A DNA stretch of 64,000 nucleotides from Flavobacteriales bacterium UBA7612 (lineage in GTDB: Bacteria; Bacteroidota; Bacteroidia; Flavobacteriales; Weeksellaceae), in assembly GCA_002484335.1 (NCBI GenBank), contig DLJQ01000012.1:1-64000 (forward strand), in the 5' to 3' direction. The position numbers and the translations under genes were made by a program. The notes under the pieces are model-generated. The model did no database searches and was not told where the DNA came from. It saw only the letters and a list, made by a program, of their open reading frames with translations. Below, piece after piece: positions 25,885-35,508 of the stretch (positions within the stretch are counted from its first letter, which is position 1; each line of letters begins with the position of its first letter).

Positions 25885-27803
25885 CCTTTTAATGTTACAA
25901 TTTTTTCTTTTTGAGGTTCAACATATAAACCTTTTCGTTTAAGATAATCGATCCACTGACGACGATATTCTCCTTGTAAATTTCCAGATTTCATTCTTTC
26001 TAATAAAGCTGGTCTTTTTATAGTATCTGTTATATATAGTTCAGCTACTAAACTAGACATTGGACCTGCCCATGTCGTTCCCCAAGATCCGTTTTCTACT
26101 ATTGCTGCTACTGCTATCTTTGGCTTATCAGCGGGTGCTATTAAAATAAATAACGAATGATCTTGTCCATGTGAATTCTGAGCTGTTCCTGTTTTACCCA
26201 TTTGAGTAAATGAACTAGTATCAAAACTACGAGCTGTCCCCATTGTGAAAACATTTCTCATTCCTCGTAATACAATATCAAAATGACTAGGATCAACTAA
26301 TGTATTCTTCTTAACCATGTAAGTTGAATCTGTAAGAGGTTTACCATCTATTTGATGAACAATATGTGGTGTATAGAAAAATCCCTTATTAGCAATTGCT
26401 GCTGTAAAATTAGCCATTTGAAGAGGTGTTGTATTGATATCACCTTGTCCCATACCATTAAAAATTATACGATAGGGATTCCATACTCCTTCTCCAAAAC
26501 GTTTATCATAAAAATCTGAATTAGGTATAAGTCCCTTACTACCAACAGGAAGATCAGTCCCCATAAATTTACCTAAACCAAAACTATTCATAATACTTGC
26601 CCATTGATTCATTCCAACACTATAATCATTAGGGTCTTTACGAACAATATCTCTATAAGCTTCAGAAAAGAAATTATTACATGATTTACCAATTGCATGT
26701 TCTAAACCTTGAGGTACATAATACATACCACAGTGACAACCTATATGCATACGACCATATCTAAAACCGTGTTTACATACATATGTTGTTTGCTCTGTCA
26801 TTGTTCCCATTTGTAAACCAGCTAAAGCAGTCATCATTTTAAATGTTGATCCAGGAGGGTAAGCCCCTTGTAAAGCTCTATCAAAAGTGGGTTTAGAAAT
26901 AGAATCTCTAATTAATTCATTTCTTAATTTTGAATTTAAATAATCATTTGGATTAATTGTTGGAGCAGATGCTAAAGCTAATATTTCTCCATTATTAGGG
27001 TCTATTGCAACAATAGCTCCCCTTTTATTACTTAACATTTGCTCTGCTAATTCTTGTAAACGATAATCTATTGTTAGATTAACTGTTTTTCCACTTTTTA
27101 CTGGACGATCATAATCTCCATTTTTATATGGTCCTACTACACTCATTGTTCTATCAACAATAAGGTTTTTAACCCCTTTTACTCCTCTTAAATCTTTCTC
27201 GTATGATTTCTCTACACCAGCAATTCCTACTAGATCTCCAGGTTGGTAATAAGTAGAGTCTGACTTAATATAAGAAGGGTTTGCTTCATTTATATAACCT
27301 AATATGTTACCTGCAGTATTTACCATATATTTACGTTCAGGTCTTTTTATTATGCTAAAAGCCGGATATAAATATAATTGCTCTTGCATACGAGCGAAAT
27401 CTTCTCTAGATATATTTTTTAAAAAAGGATAAGGAGATAATTTTTTATAATCTTTAGCACTAGTAATCTTAGAAATGATAGAGTCAAATTTTAAAGTAGA
27501 TATACCTACCATTTTAGAAAATTTTTCTTTATCAAAATCATTTACGGGATCTCCTGATTTATCAATCACTCTACTTGCTATAACATCTAATTCATAAGAA
27601 AATGTATTACTAACTAATAATTTTCCATTTCTATCCAATATATCTCCTCGATTAGGATAAACAATTTCTTGTTTTATAGATGTATTAAAAGCATTTAATG
27701 TATATCGATCTGTTAACAATTGTAAATAAGCTAAACGACCTATAAATAAACAAACTATTGATAGAATTAATACATAAACAATCATCAATTTTTTCATACT
27801 CAA
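25881..27803 (-). CDS. mrdA: Penicillin-binding protein 2 (elongation transpeptidase)
   Basis: This 640-aa class B PBP crosslinks peptidoglycan in the elongasome. An N-terminal anchor (about 5-25) and the PBP dimerisation domain (GDILDRNGKLLVSN near 53-66) precede the transpeptidase domain. The active-site motifs are Ser319-Thr-Phe-Lys322, Ser374-Cys-Asn376 and Lys537-Thr-Gly539. Between the first two lies a Cys/His group (Cys343, His345, Cys356, His357 region, Cys358) in CKHGFRYGRMHIGCHCG, which may bind a metal. Zinc sites in PBP2 are known, but this exact set is inferred. Start and stop overlap mreD and rodA by four bases each, so expression is coupled. Confidence 0.95.
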   Translation of the reverse strand: MSMKKLMIVYVLILSIVCLFIGRLAYLQLLTDRYTLNAFNTSIKQEIVYPNRGDILDRNGKLLVSNTFSYELDVIASRVIDKSGDPVNDFDKEKFSKMVGISTLKFDSIISKITSAKDYKKLSPYPFLKNISREDFARMQEQLYLYPAFSIIKRPERKYMVNTAGNILGYINEANPSYIKSDSTYYQPGDLVGIAGVEKSYEKDLRGVKGVKNLIVDRTMSVVGPYKNGDYDRPVKSGKTVNLTIDYRLQELAEQMLSNKRGAIVAIDPNNGEILALASAPTINPNDYLNSKLRNELIRDSISKPTFDRALQGAYPPGSTFKMMTALAGLQMGTMTEQTTYVCKHGFRYGRMHIGCHCGMYYVPQGLEHAIGKSCNNFFSEAYRDIVRKDPNDYSVGMNQWASIMNSFGLGKFMGTDLPVGSKGLIPNSDFYDKRFGEGVWNPYRIIFNGMGQGDINTTPLQMANFTAAIANKGFFYTPHIVHQIDGKPLTDSTYMVKKNTLVDPSHFDIVLRGMRNVFTMGTARSFDTSSFTQMGKTGTAQNSHGQDHSLFILIAPADKPKIAVAAIVENGSWGTTWAGPMSSLVAELYITDTIKRPALLERMKSGNLQGEYRRQWIDYLKRKGLYVEPQKEKIVTLKG

Positions 27804-28309
27804 ATCTTGTTTTTAAATAAAATTTTATAAATAAAAACGAATACTAATGTTAAAGCTGAATTTATTAAAGCTCTTATCATTAGAGGTGTTAACCCTTGAA
27901 TTTTAAAGTTTTCTAAAAAGAATAATATAAAATTGTGAAGTAATATTAAAATCACTAAATAAAATAACCATTGTATAAAACTAAAAGATTTGAAATTAAA
28001 AAATTCCATTTCATAATCTTGTTTACCTGCTAAAACTTTTATTATTCCTCCTCTAAAAAAAGCTATAAATGTTAAAGCAAAAGCATGTATTCCTCCTGTA
28101 TATTCTAATGTATCGATAATTAAACCTAATAAAAATGCTAAAAATAGTAATGCATATTTATTTTGATTAGGAGAATAAAATAATACAAAAGCTATATAAA
28201 CATAAGGCTGATAACTTTCTAGAAAATTAATATGATTAAAAACAAAAACTTGTAGTAAAGCTAAAACTATAATTTTTATAAGATTGATTAAAAAGTCTTT
28301 ATTGAACAT
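27800..28309 (-). CDS. mreD: Rod shape-determining protein MreD
   Basis: This 169-aa inner-membrane protein has five or six hydrophobic helices and short loops. It is poorly conserved, as usual for MreD, and is assigned largely by position between mreC and PBP2 plus size and topology. The GLIIDTLEYTGGIHAFALTFIAFFRG segment fits the family. It links MreC with the cytoskeletal and synthase parts of the elongasome. It overlaps mreC by 11 bases and PBP2 by four. Confidence 0.88.
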   Translation of the reverse strand: MFNKDFLINLIKIIVLALLQVFVFNHINFLESYQPYVYIAFVLFYSPNQNKYALLFLAFLLGLIIDTLEYTGGIHAFALTFIAFFRGGIIKVLAGKQDYEMEFFNFKSFSFIQWLFYLVILILLHNFILFFLENFKIQGLTPLMIRALINSALTLVFVFIYKILFKNKI

Positions 28310-29156
28310 TATTAGGGTTTGTTATATCTCCGTTTTTTTCTACTTTATTTATTTCTATCTTATCAAGATTGGTAATTATGTAACCATATGATAAATTACC
28401 AAAGTCTTGTTTTAATTTAACTTGAATTTTTAATTCTCCAGTTTCATCAATTTCTTTACTAATAACTTTTCCTATAACAATTCCTTCAGGAAAAACAGGA
28501 GATTTACCATCAGTCTCTATTACATCTCCTTTATTTACTTTAATAAATTTAGGAATTTCTAATAATTGAACATAACGAGGGTCTTTTCCATCCCATTTGA
28601 TTGTTCCAAAATACTGATTGCCTTTTATTCTTGCATTAACGCTAATATCCTTATTTAATAGGGATATTGCTCTCGAATAATTTTTATTAGCATAAATTAC
28701 AATTCCAATAACTCCATTATTTGTTACAATACCATCACCTTTTTCTACTCCATCATTAATTCCTTTATTTAAAGTAATTAAATTCTGAGTTTTTGTAATA
28801 GAATTGTTAATAATTTCTGTAGGGATAAAAGTAAATTTTTGATTATACTTTAAGCTATCTAAATCAGAAGTTATATTATTACTATTCTGACGATTTAAAT
28901 CTTTATATTTTATAAGATTTTTTCTTAAACTAGCATTTTCTTCCAATAACTCTTGATTAACTTGCGGTAAATTCAAGAATTTGGTAACTTTTATAATTTT
29001 ATCATCAATATAACCTGTAAATTCTGTACTTACAGAGGCTAATATCGTCTCATGATATATATTTCTTTTAAATACAAGAAACAATGCAATCAATTCTAAA
29101 AAAATAAAAATTAATAGCATTCCATTTCTTCTAATTAAACTCAGAATGTATTGCAT
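28299..29156 (-). CDS. mreC: Rod shape-determining protein MreC
   Basis: This 285-aa bitopic protein has an N-terminal helix (about 12-30), a coiled-coil stretch (about 65-100, LEENASLRKNLIKYKDLNRQ) and a beta-barrel periplasmic domain. The domain carries KGINDGVEKGDGIVTNNGVIG and VKKGDVIETDG-like motifs. MreC is the periplasmic scaffold that activates PBP2-RodA. It is the second gene of the operon, 14 bases after mreB. Confidence 0.93.
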   Translation of the reverse strand: MQYILSLIRRNGMLLIFIFLELIALFLVFKRNIYHETILASVSTEFTGYIDDKIIKVTKFLNLPQVNQELLEENASLRKNLIKYKDLNRQNSNNITSDLDSLKYNQKFTFIPTEIINNSITKTQNLITLNKGINDGVEKGDGIVTNNGVIGIVIYANKNYSRAISLLNKDISVNARIKGNQYFGTIKWDGKDPRYVQLLEIPKFIKVNKGDVIETDGKSPVFPEGIVIGKVISKEIDETGELKIQVKLKQDFGNLSYGYIITNLDKIEINKVEKNGDITNPNNVQ

Positions 29157-29170
29157 TGTTTCCTACTTTC

Positions 29171-30196
29171 TTATTTCATTAAAAAAGTGAATTTATCAAT
29201 ATTTTTCAAAGCTATTCCTGTTCCTCGAACTACAGCTCGTAAAGGATCATCAGCTAAGAATACTGGTAAACCAGTTTTTTTAGAAATACGTTGATCTAAT
29301 CCCCTAAGCATAGCTCCTCCACCAGCCATGTATATTCCTGTATTGTATATATCAGCAGCTAATTCTGGAGGTGTTTGAGATAAAGTTTCCATAACACCAT
29401 CCTCTATACGCAAAATAGATTTATCTAAAGCTCTAGCAATTTCTCTATAATTTACTGTAATTTCTTTAGGTTTTCCAGTAATCAAATCTCTTCCTTGCAC
29501 TGGCATATCTTCTGGTGCATGTTCTAATTCTTCTACTGCTGCTCCTACTTCAATTTTAACTCTCTCTGCAGTTCTTTCTCCAATATATAAATTATGATGT
29601 GTTCTTAAATAATAAGCAATATCGTTTGTAAATACATCTCCAGCAATTTTAACTGATTTATCACAAACAATACCTCCTAAGGCTACAACAGCAATTTCAG
29701 TAGTTCCTCCTCCTATATCAATAATCATATTACCTTTAGGTTGAGTAATATCAATACCAACTCCAATCGCAGCTGCCATTGGTTCATATATTAATCTAAC
29801 ATCTTTAGCATTAACTCTTGCACAAGAATCTTTAACGGCTCTTTTTTCAACTTCCGTAATACCTGATGGGATACAGATAACCATTCTTAGAGAAGGTGAA
29901 AATAATTTTCCTTGAATTCCTGGTATTTTTTTTATAAATTCTGTTAGCATAAATTCTGAAGCTTCAAAATCAGCTATAACTCCATCCTTTAATGGACGAA
30001 TTGTTTTTATATCATCATGCGTTTTCCCTTGCATGTGTTTAGCTTGCTCTCCTACAGCAATAACTTTGTTTGTTCTTCTATGAATAGCGACTATAGAAGG
30101 ACTATCTACAACTACTTTATTATTGTGTATTATTAAAGTATTCGCAGTCCCTAAGTCAATCGCAATTTCTTGCGTGAAAAAATCGAATAATCCCAT
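29171..30196 (-). CDS. mreB: Actin-like cell-shape protein MreB
   Basis: This 341-aa bacterial actin forms membrane-bound filaments that orient elongation-phase wall synthesis. Phosphate 1 (IDLGTANTLI), connecting, phosphate 2 (IIDIGGGTTEIAV) and adenosine (GIYMAGGGAML) motifs are intact. The start MGLFDFFTQEIAIDLGTANT is standard, with the hydrophobic membrane-binding N-terminus. It heads the five-gene elongasome operon. A -7 box lies about 40 bases upstream, after the sppA terminator. Confidence 0.97.
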   Translation of the reverse strand: MGLFDFFTQEIAIDLGTANTLIIHNNKVVVDSPSIVAIHRRTNKVIAVGEQAKHMQGKTHDDIKTIRPLKDGVIADFEASEFMLTEFIKKIPGIQGKLFSPSLRMVICIPSGITEVEKRAVKDSCARVNAKDVRLIYEPMAAAIGVGIDITQPKGNMIIDIGGGTTEIAVVALGGIVCDKSVKIAGDVFTNDIAYYLRTHHNLYIGERTAERVKIEVGAAVEELEHAPEDMPVQGRDLITGKPKEITVNYREIARALDKSILRIEDGVMETLSQTPPELAADIYNTGIYMAGGGAMLRGLDQRISKKTGLPVFLADDPLRAVVRGTGIALKNIDKFTFLMK

Positions 30197-30235
30197 GGTT
30201 GATTATGTCTCAATATTGTTTTAAAAATGAATGTA

Positions 30236-30243
30236 CAAAAATA
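30236..30243 (-). promoter_or_regulatory. -7 box of the mreB operon
   Basis: TATTTTTG on the minus strand, 39 bases before the mreB start, matches TAnnTTTG. A -33 TTG at the normal distance is not evident. Confidence 0.35.
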
Positions 30244-30327
30244 TGATAAATTTTAGATGATAAGAAAAAGACAATATATTTTTTTTCTTCAACTAATTTT
30301 TTACTAAATTAATAAGAAATTAACAAT

Positions 30328-30360
30328 AAAAAAGGGTTAATATTAATTTAACCCTTTTTT
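30328..30360 (-). terminator. sppA terminator
   Basis: AAAAAAGGGTTAA and TTAACCCTTTTTT form a 13-bp stem with a short loop and T run. It lies 38 bases past the sppA stop and before the mreB promoter. Confidence 0.85.
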
Positions 30361-30397
30361 TATGATTTTTTTTAGATTAATTACTAAATATTAATAA

Positions 30398-32167
30398 TTA
30401 ATTAATTTGAATGTCATAAGGAAGTCTTAATTGAACACCTTTTTGTTCATTAATCATTTTTATTTCTTTGTAAATTTTCATACCATCAGTCCCTAATTCT
30501 TTTTGCAAAGAAGCTTCTACACTTCCTCCTTGAAATTTATTTAAAAACTCTTCAAAAGAATCTTTTCTTTTAGGGTAAGAAACTGTCGAATATTTTTCAA
30601 TCTTAGCCATTTTAGCTGCTGCTGCTATAGCATTATTTAAATTTCCAAAATCATCTACTAAACCAATTTCTTTAGCTCTCTTTCCAGACCAAACTCTACC
30701 TTCACCAATTTTATCAACTTGTTCGAAAGTCAATTTACGATTTTGTGATACATGATTTACAAATTTGTTATATGTTAATACTATTGATTTATATATTGTG
30801 TTTTTAGCTGTATTTGACAAAGGAGTTGTCAAGCTTTTTAATTGATCAGAATTTGCATTTGTACTTACTTCATCAAAATCAAAGCCTAAATTATTAAATA
30901 ATTTTTTCCCATTTGGTATCATTCCAAAAACTCCAATAGAACCAGTAATTGTATTTGGTTGTGCATAAATCTTATCTGAAGCTTGAGCTATATAATATCC
31001 TCCAGAAGCTGCAACATCTCCAAAAGAAACAATAATTGGCATTTTTTTCTTTAACTCTTGCAATTCATATAGGATTTCCTCTGATGCATTTGCACTACCT
31101 CCAGGCGAATTTATTCTTAAAACAAGAGCCTTAATATTATCTTTACTCGATATCTCTCTAATTGCATCAACATATGTCTTAGATTGAATCCCGTCAAAAC
31201 CATCTCCCTCAACAATAGTACCTGATGCATATAAGACAGCTATTTTTTCTTTGTTTGTATCTGGTTTCAAAGTTTGATTATAATCATCAATGTTTATTGT
31301 ATGCTCTTCAAGAATTTCAAAATCTGATTTATTTTTATCATTTGATAAATCTAATTTTTTAAATAACATTTTTTGATAATCATTCTCTTGTGCTAATACG
31401 TCGTATATTTTATTTTCCTTTCCAAGTTCTGGAATAAAAGCATAAAGACTATCAGTAATTAATCTAAAATTTTGATCGTTTATTTTTCTAGATTTAGTTA
31501 TTGAAGCTGACATATTGCCCCATAAATCATTTAATAATTCTGACAATTGTAAACGATTAGCGTCAGACATCGAAGTTCTCATAAAAGGTTCTACAGCACT
31601 TTTGAACTGACCATGTCTTATTACCTGAAAATCAACACCGTATTTATCTCCTGCATTTTTATAAAACATAACATTAGAACTTAAACCTTGTAATAAAGTC
31701 CCTCCTAAAGGATTTTGATAAATTTTATCTGCTACAGAACTTATATAATAAGACAATTGACTTCCTGTATTTGAATAAGAATAAATAAATTTACCTGATT
31801 TCTTAAAATCTTCTAGAGCATGACGTAAATCTTCTGCTTGAGTTGCTCCACAAGAAATTCCATCTAATTTTAAACTTATTCCTTTTATATTATCATCTGT
31901 TTTAGCATTTTCAATAGAATTAATAATATCTAATAAATATACTTTCGACTGTTTAGATAGATCAAACAATGAAACTGATTGGTCCATTTCACTCTCCATA
32001 ACAATATTATTAAATGACAATTCAAGAACAGAATTATTATTTACACTTTTAGATGGAGTAGATAGTATAGATACAAATACTAAAACTACTATAAAAAAAA
32101 TAAAAACACTTAATGTTAATATATTACCTACTATAGTTGAGAACACTCTCCCAAAAAAATTTTTCAT
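30398..32167 (-). CDS. sppA: Signal peptide peptidase SppA, long form (protease IV)
   Basis: This 589-aa membrane-anchored serine protease degrades signal peptides left in the membrane. An N-terminal helix spans about 10-37, and two S49 domains are present, as in the E. coli 67K enzyme. The general base Lys189 lies in GQFKSAVEPF of the first domain and the nucleophile Ser388 lies in GDVAASGGYY of the second. It is divergent from folK with 34 bases between starts. A terminator follows. Confidence 0.93.
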   Translation of the reverse strand: MKNFFGRVFSTIVGNILTLSVFIFFIVVLVFVSILSTPSKSVNNNSVLELSFNNIVMESEMDQSVSLFDLSKQSKVYLLDIINSIENAKTDDNIKGISLKLDGISCGATQAEDLRHALEDFKKSGKFIYSYSNTGSQLSYYISSVADKIYQNPLGGTLLQGLSSNVMFYKNAGDKYGVDFQVIRHGQFKSAVEPFMRTSMSDANRLQLSELLNDLWGNMSASITKSRKINDQNFRLITDSLYAFIPELGKENKIYDVLAQENDYQKMLFKKLDLSNDKNKSDFEILEEHTINIDDYNQTLKPDTNKEKIAVLYASGTIVEGDGFDGIQSKTYVDAIREISSKDNIKALVLRINSPGGSANASEEILYELQELKKKMPIIVSFGDVAASGGYYIAQASDKIYAQPNTITGSIGVFGMIPNGKKLFNNLGFDFDEVSTNANSDQLKSLTTPLSNTAKNTIYKSIVLTYNKFVNHVSQNRKLTFEQVDKIGEGRVWSGKRAKEIGLVDDFGNLNNAIAAAAKMAKIEKYSTVSYPKRKDSFEEFLNKFQGGSVEASLQKELGTDGMKIYKEIKMINEQKGVQLRLPYDIQIN

Positions 32168-32184
32168 TTTTTTTAAATTATTAA

Positions 32185-32192
32185 TAATTTTG
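32185..32192 (+). promoter_or_regulatory. -7 box close to the folK start
   Basis: TAATTTTG matches TAnnTTTG and ends nine bases before the ATG at 32202, so any leader would be only a few bases. No -33 TTG is visible upstream. Confidence 0.3.
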
Positions 32193-32201
32193 TTTTAATA
32201 T

Positions 32202-32612
32202 ATGTCGCAAAATAAAGCCATTTTGTTACTAGGAACAAATCTAGGTAACAAAAATAAAAATTTAGAATTAGCCAAATTTCTTATAAGTAAAGAAATTGGT
32301 ATTGTAATAAAAGAATCTAATATATTAAAAAATGAAGCTATAGGATTCACTACTAACAATTTATTTCTCAACCAAAAGATTGAATTGGTTACTGAATTAT
32401 CACCTTTTAATTTATTAAAAATAATTAAAGAAATAGAACAAAAAATGGGTCGTATGTATACCAAACCTTTAATTAATGAGATCTATGTTGATCGTATAAT
32501 TGATATTGATATATTATTTTTCAACTCTATTACATTAGATAGCAATCGTTTAAAAATACCGCATCATCAAGTTTATACGAGAGAATTTATCAAAAGTTTA
32601 ATGTTTTTTTAA
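32202..32612 (+). CDS. folK: Hydroxymethyldihydropterin pyrophosphokinase FolK (HPPK)
   Basis: This 136-aa enzyme transfers pyrophosphate from ATP to 6-hydroxymethyl-7,8-dihydropterin in folate synthesis. The hallmarks are the N-terminal LLLGTNLGNK, QKIELVTELSP, EIEQKMGR and the catalytic RIIDIDILFF followed by LKIPHHQVYTREF. It is somewhat shorter than the usual 155-160 residues, with a trimmed loop region and C-terminus, but all motifs remain. It is divergent from sppA. No other folate genes are adjacent. Confidence 0.9.
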   Translation: MSQNKAILLLGTNLGNKNKNLELAKFLISKEIGIVIKESNILKNEAIGFTTNNLFLNQKIELVTELSPFNLLKIIKEIEQKMGRMYTKPLINEIYVDRIIDIDILFFNSITLDSNRLKIPHHQVYTREFIKSLMFF

Positions 32613-32685
32613 GATATTAATTATTAATTCATTAGTTTTGTAAAATAAAATTATTACAATTTTGAAAAAGAAATAATTCTAACCT

Positions 32686-34074
32686 ATGAAAAAACTTTTA
32701 TATTTACTATTTTTGAGTTCAGTTACTTATACATCTGCTCAAATAGATAACAAAAATCTGGCTAAGGAAAGAGAATTTAATAGCTGGTCTGTATCAGTAT
32801 TTGGAGGAGGAAATCTAATGCAAAATTCTGATTTAAATTCATTTGACAAAGGATACTTTACTCCTGGATATGATCTTCAATTTCAAGTTAATAAACAGAT
32901 AACTCATGCATTTGGTGTAATTGCTCAATTTCAAATGGGACAAACCAGACAAGCTTCTACAATTTATGATAATACTCCTTGGGGAAATTCATTTACTGGT
33001 AGAGTTCATGGTAAAACACAATATCATGGAGTCTCATTATTAGCAGATATTAATGCTTCTAATTTACTTAGAAGAGTTGATAGTAAACATGAATTTAAAT
33101 GGGCTATACATTTATATGGAGGAGTAGGTATTTTAGGATACAAAGCTAAAAGAAATAACTGGTATGGTTCTGGAGAAAATTACGAAGTTACTCTTGATCA
33201 AAAAATGGATGAAAAATCTGTCTATTCTCAAGTAGGTGCTGGTTTAAGATATAAACTTAACAAAAACTTTGATTTTGAGTTAAGAGCTATGTATGTAATG
33301 ACAGGAGATGAAGATTTTGATGCTTCTGGTAAAGTTGCTCCTGGTTATACTACTGCAGCAGATACACATCCTACATATGGAGGTGATAATATGTTAACAG
33401 TATCATTAGGTTTACATTATAAAATAGGAAAGCATAAAGAGGCTGTACAGTGGGTTTCTCCATTATATAGACCATTAGCTGCTCCTGCGCCATTTGAGTG
33501 TGTAGATGAAGATAATGATGGGGTATGTGATCAATGGGATAAATGCCCTGGTACTCCTGAAGGTGTTAAAGTTGACGGATCAGGTTGTCCTTTAGATTCT
33601 GATGGAGATGGAGTTCCTGATTCTGAAGATAAGTGTCCTACAATTCCAGGTCCTATTACAAATGGAGGATGTCCTGAAAAAATATTAAGAATTAGTGGTG
33701 ATGATGTTGCTACTAAAATTAATACATATTTAGAAGGAATCGAATTTGAATACAATTCTGATAAAATTAGAGAACAATCTTATGATAAATTAAATCATGC
33801 TGTAGAAGTTCTAGTTGCTAATCCTGATTATAAATTTATTGTAGAGGGACATACTGACGCAGCTGGAAATGCAGAATATAATCAAAAATTATCTGAAAGA
33901 AGAGCAAATTCAGTAATTAGATATTTCGCAAATAAAGGTGTTAGTACTGATAGATTAACAGCTGTTGGTAAAGGTAAATCTGACTTAAAATGGCCAGAAT
34001 GTAATCCTGTAACTAGTTGTCCAGCTTGGAAAAACTTAGAAAACAGACGTGTTATTTTCAAAGAAGTAAAGTAA
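32686..34074 (+). CDS. OmpA-family outer-membrane protein with TSP type 3 repeats
   Basis: This 462-aa protein has a signal peptide (about 1-18, ending TSAQ). A beta-barrel porin-like domain (about 30-250) follows. Calcium-binding thrombospondin type 3 repeats lie at about 275-330 (DEDNDGVCDQWDKCPGTPEG and DSDGDGVPDSEDKCP). The C-terminal OmpA peptidoglycan-binding domain lies at about 335-462, with EFEYNSDKIREQSYDKL, VEGHTDAAGNAEYNQKLSERRA and a final NRRVIF. This is the abundant OmpA/OprF type of Flavobacteriia that ties the outer membrane to the wall. A strong shared terminator follows. Confidence 0.93.
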   Translation: MKKLLYLLFLSSVTYTSAQIDNKNLAKEREFNSWSVSVFGGGNLMQNSDLNSFDKGYFTPGYDLQFQVNKQITHAFGVIAQFQMGQTRQASTIYDNTPWGNSFTGRVHGKTQYHGVSLLADINASNLLRRVDSKHEFKWAIHLYGGVGILGYKAKRNNWYGSGENYEVTLDQKMDEKSVYSQVGAGLRYKLNKNFDFELRAMYVMTGDEDFDASGKVAPGYTTAADTHPTYGGDNMLTVSLGLHYKIGKHKEAVQWVSPLYRPLAAPAPFECVDEDNDGVCDQWDKCPGTPEGVKVDGSGCPLDSDGDGVPDSEDKCPTIPGPITNGGCPEKILRISGDDVATKINTYLEGIEFEYNSDKIREQSYDKLNHAVEVLVANPDYKFIVEGHTDAAGNAEYNQKLSERRANSVIRYFANKGVSTDRLTAVGKGKSDLKWPECNPVTSCPAWKNLENRRVIFKEVK

Positions 34075-34090
34075 AACATACATTATAAAT

Positions 34091-34122
34091 AAAAAAAGTC
34101 GGTTAATTAACCGACTTTTTTT
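34091..34122. terminator. Bidirectional terminator after the OmpA-like gene
   Basis: AAAAAGTCGGTTA pairs with TAACCGACTTTTT around a tiny loop, with A and T runs on both sides. It also serves the convergent exonuclease gene that ends at 34140. Confidence 0.9.
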
Positions 34123-34139
34123 ATTTAAAAATCAATACC

Positions 34140-35504
34140 TTAAAATTTAATAATTTGATTTTTATTTTTTGAAATTTTATATAAATAATATTTTAACATA
34201 TTTTTTATTTCTTCTGTTTCTTGAATTTGAACTAAAATATTATGAATTTTTTCTAACGTTTTTATTTGATGATGATATTCAAAATAACCGAAACCTTTAA
34301 ATATATTATCTTCAATTAAATAAAAAGATTTCTCAATTCCATTTCTACCTTTATCAATAATCAAAAATGTGTTTGAAGGGTATTTTGTTGTCGAAATAAA
34401 ATCTTCTATCCTTTTATTATAAATTTCTCTTAGTTCCTTTTTAATACAAGCACCATTACATTCATCAACTTTATATTTAAAGCAAGATTTTATTTCTTTA
34501 ATCCCATCATTAACTTGTTGACAAAGTTGGTATTCATTAATAATTTTTTCTAGAACAACCTTCGCTCGTTCTTTTGTTTTAAATTTGAGTACAGGCTCTG
34601 CCTTTCTTGTTTTACCTATTTCTAAACGAGAATAACCTCTTTTGGATTCTAAATAATACAACCCAAATGGATAAACTTTATCTTCAACTAAAGGTTGATT
34701 ATACATTGGTTGATTACTAACAATTTCGTTATGTTCTTTTATTGCCGCTAAAAATCCACTACCAGTTTCCTCAAATTTTATAGATTTTGTAAAACGCTTT
34801 AACTTACTTGATTTAAATGATTTCGAAGTAAAAATTTTAGTGACAGATAATAATATATTATTACTTCTACTGATGTATATTAATTGTTTTCTACTATTAT
34901 AAAGATAAAATACGCCAATAGTATTAGGTAAACCTTCTAATAATTTCGAATATTTAGAATTAACTTTTTTAGGTTGTTTTAATCCCGTTTTTTTAGTAAT
35001 AACCTTATTGATATCTTTATCTAAAAGTATTTTAAAAAGTGCAACTGTAGCTCTAGCATCTCCAGAAGCTCGATGTCTATCTGTAACAACTATACCAAGA
35101 GATTCACATAATTTACCTAAAGAATAAGAAGGTAAATCTGGTAGTAATTTTTCACTATATTCAAATGTATCAATCCATTCTTTATCATAATTATAACCAA
35201 GTCGTTCAAATTCTTGTTTTAGCATACGATAATCAAACATAACATTATGCCCAACCAAAGTACAATCATCAGTAATTTCTACTATTCTCTTTGCAACTTC
35301 TTGAAATTTAGGTGCTGTTAACACCATTTTATCGGTAATATTTGTTAATTTTTGAACATATTGATCGATTTTTCTATTGGGATTTACCAAAGAAATAAAT
35401 TGATCTATAATTTCTCTACCATCAAATTTATAGATAGCAATCTCAATAATAGATTCCTCACCTACCTTTCCTCCTGTCGCTTCAATATCTAAAATTGCGT
35501 ACAC
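34140..35504 (-). CDS. DEDDh exonuclease fused to a divergent GIY-YIG (UvrC-like) domain
   Basis: This is a 454-aa protein. Residues 1-165 form a DnaQ-like 3'-5' exonuclease with all acidic residues: Asp6 and Glu8 in LDIEATGG, Asp91 in HNVMFDYRML, and His144 with Asp149 in HRASGDARA. Residues 192-275 align with the GIY-YIG nuclease of UvrC/Cho, but the motif reads GVFY at 197-200 and YIS at 210-212. The first Tyr is thus Phe and the second Gly is Ser, so this nuclease may be impaired. The C-terminal part has a UvrC-like Cys pair (CFKYKVDECNGACIKKE). Exonuclease-GIY-YIG fusions are known in several phyla with unclear roles in repair. It is the last gene of the mutL-led cluster, four bases after the HerA-like ATPase gene. 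Confidence 0.82.
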   Translation of the reverse strand: MYAILDIEATGGKVGEESIIEIAIYKFDGREIIDQFISLVNPNRKIDQYVQKLTNITDKMVLTAPKFQEVAKRIVEITDDCTLVGHNVMFDYRMLKQEFERLGYNYDKEWIDTFEYSEKLLPDLPSYSLGKLCESLGIVVTDRHRASGDARATVALFKILLDKDINKVITKKTGLKQPKKVNSKYSKLLEGLPNTIGVFYLYNSRKQLIYISRSNNILLSVTKIFTSKSFKSSKLKRFTKSIKFEETGSGFLAAIKEHNEIVSNQPMYNQPLVEDKVYPFGLYYLESKRGYSRLEIGKTRKAEPVLKFKTKERAKVVLEKIINEYQLCQQVNDGIKEIKSCFKYKVDECNGACIKKELREIYNKRIEDFISTTKYPSNTFLIIDKGRNGIEKSFYLIEDNIFKGFGYFEYHHQIKTLEKIHNILVQIQETEEIKNMLKYYLYKISKNKNQIIKF

Positions 35505-35508
35505 TATA

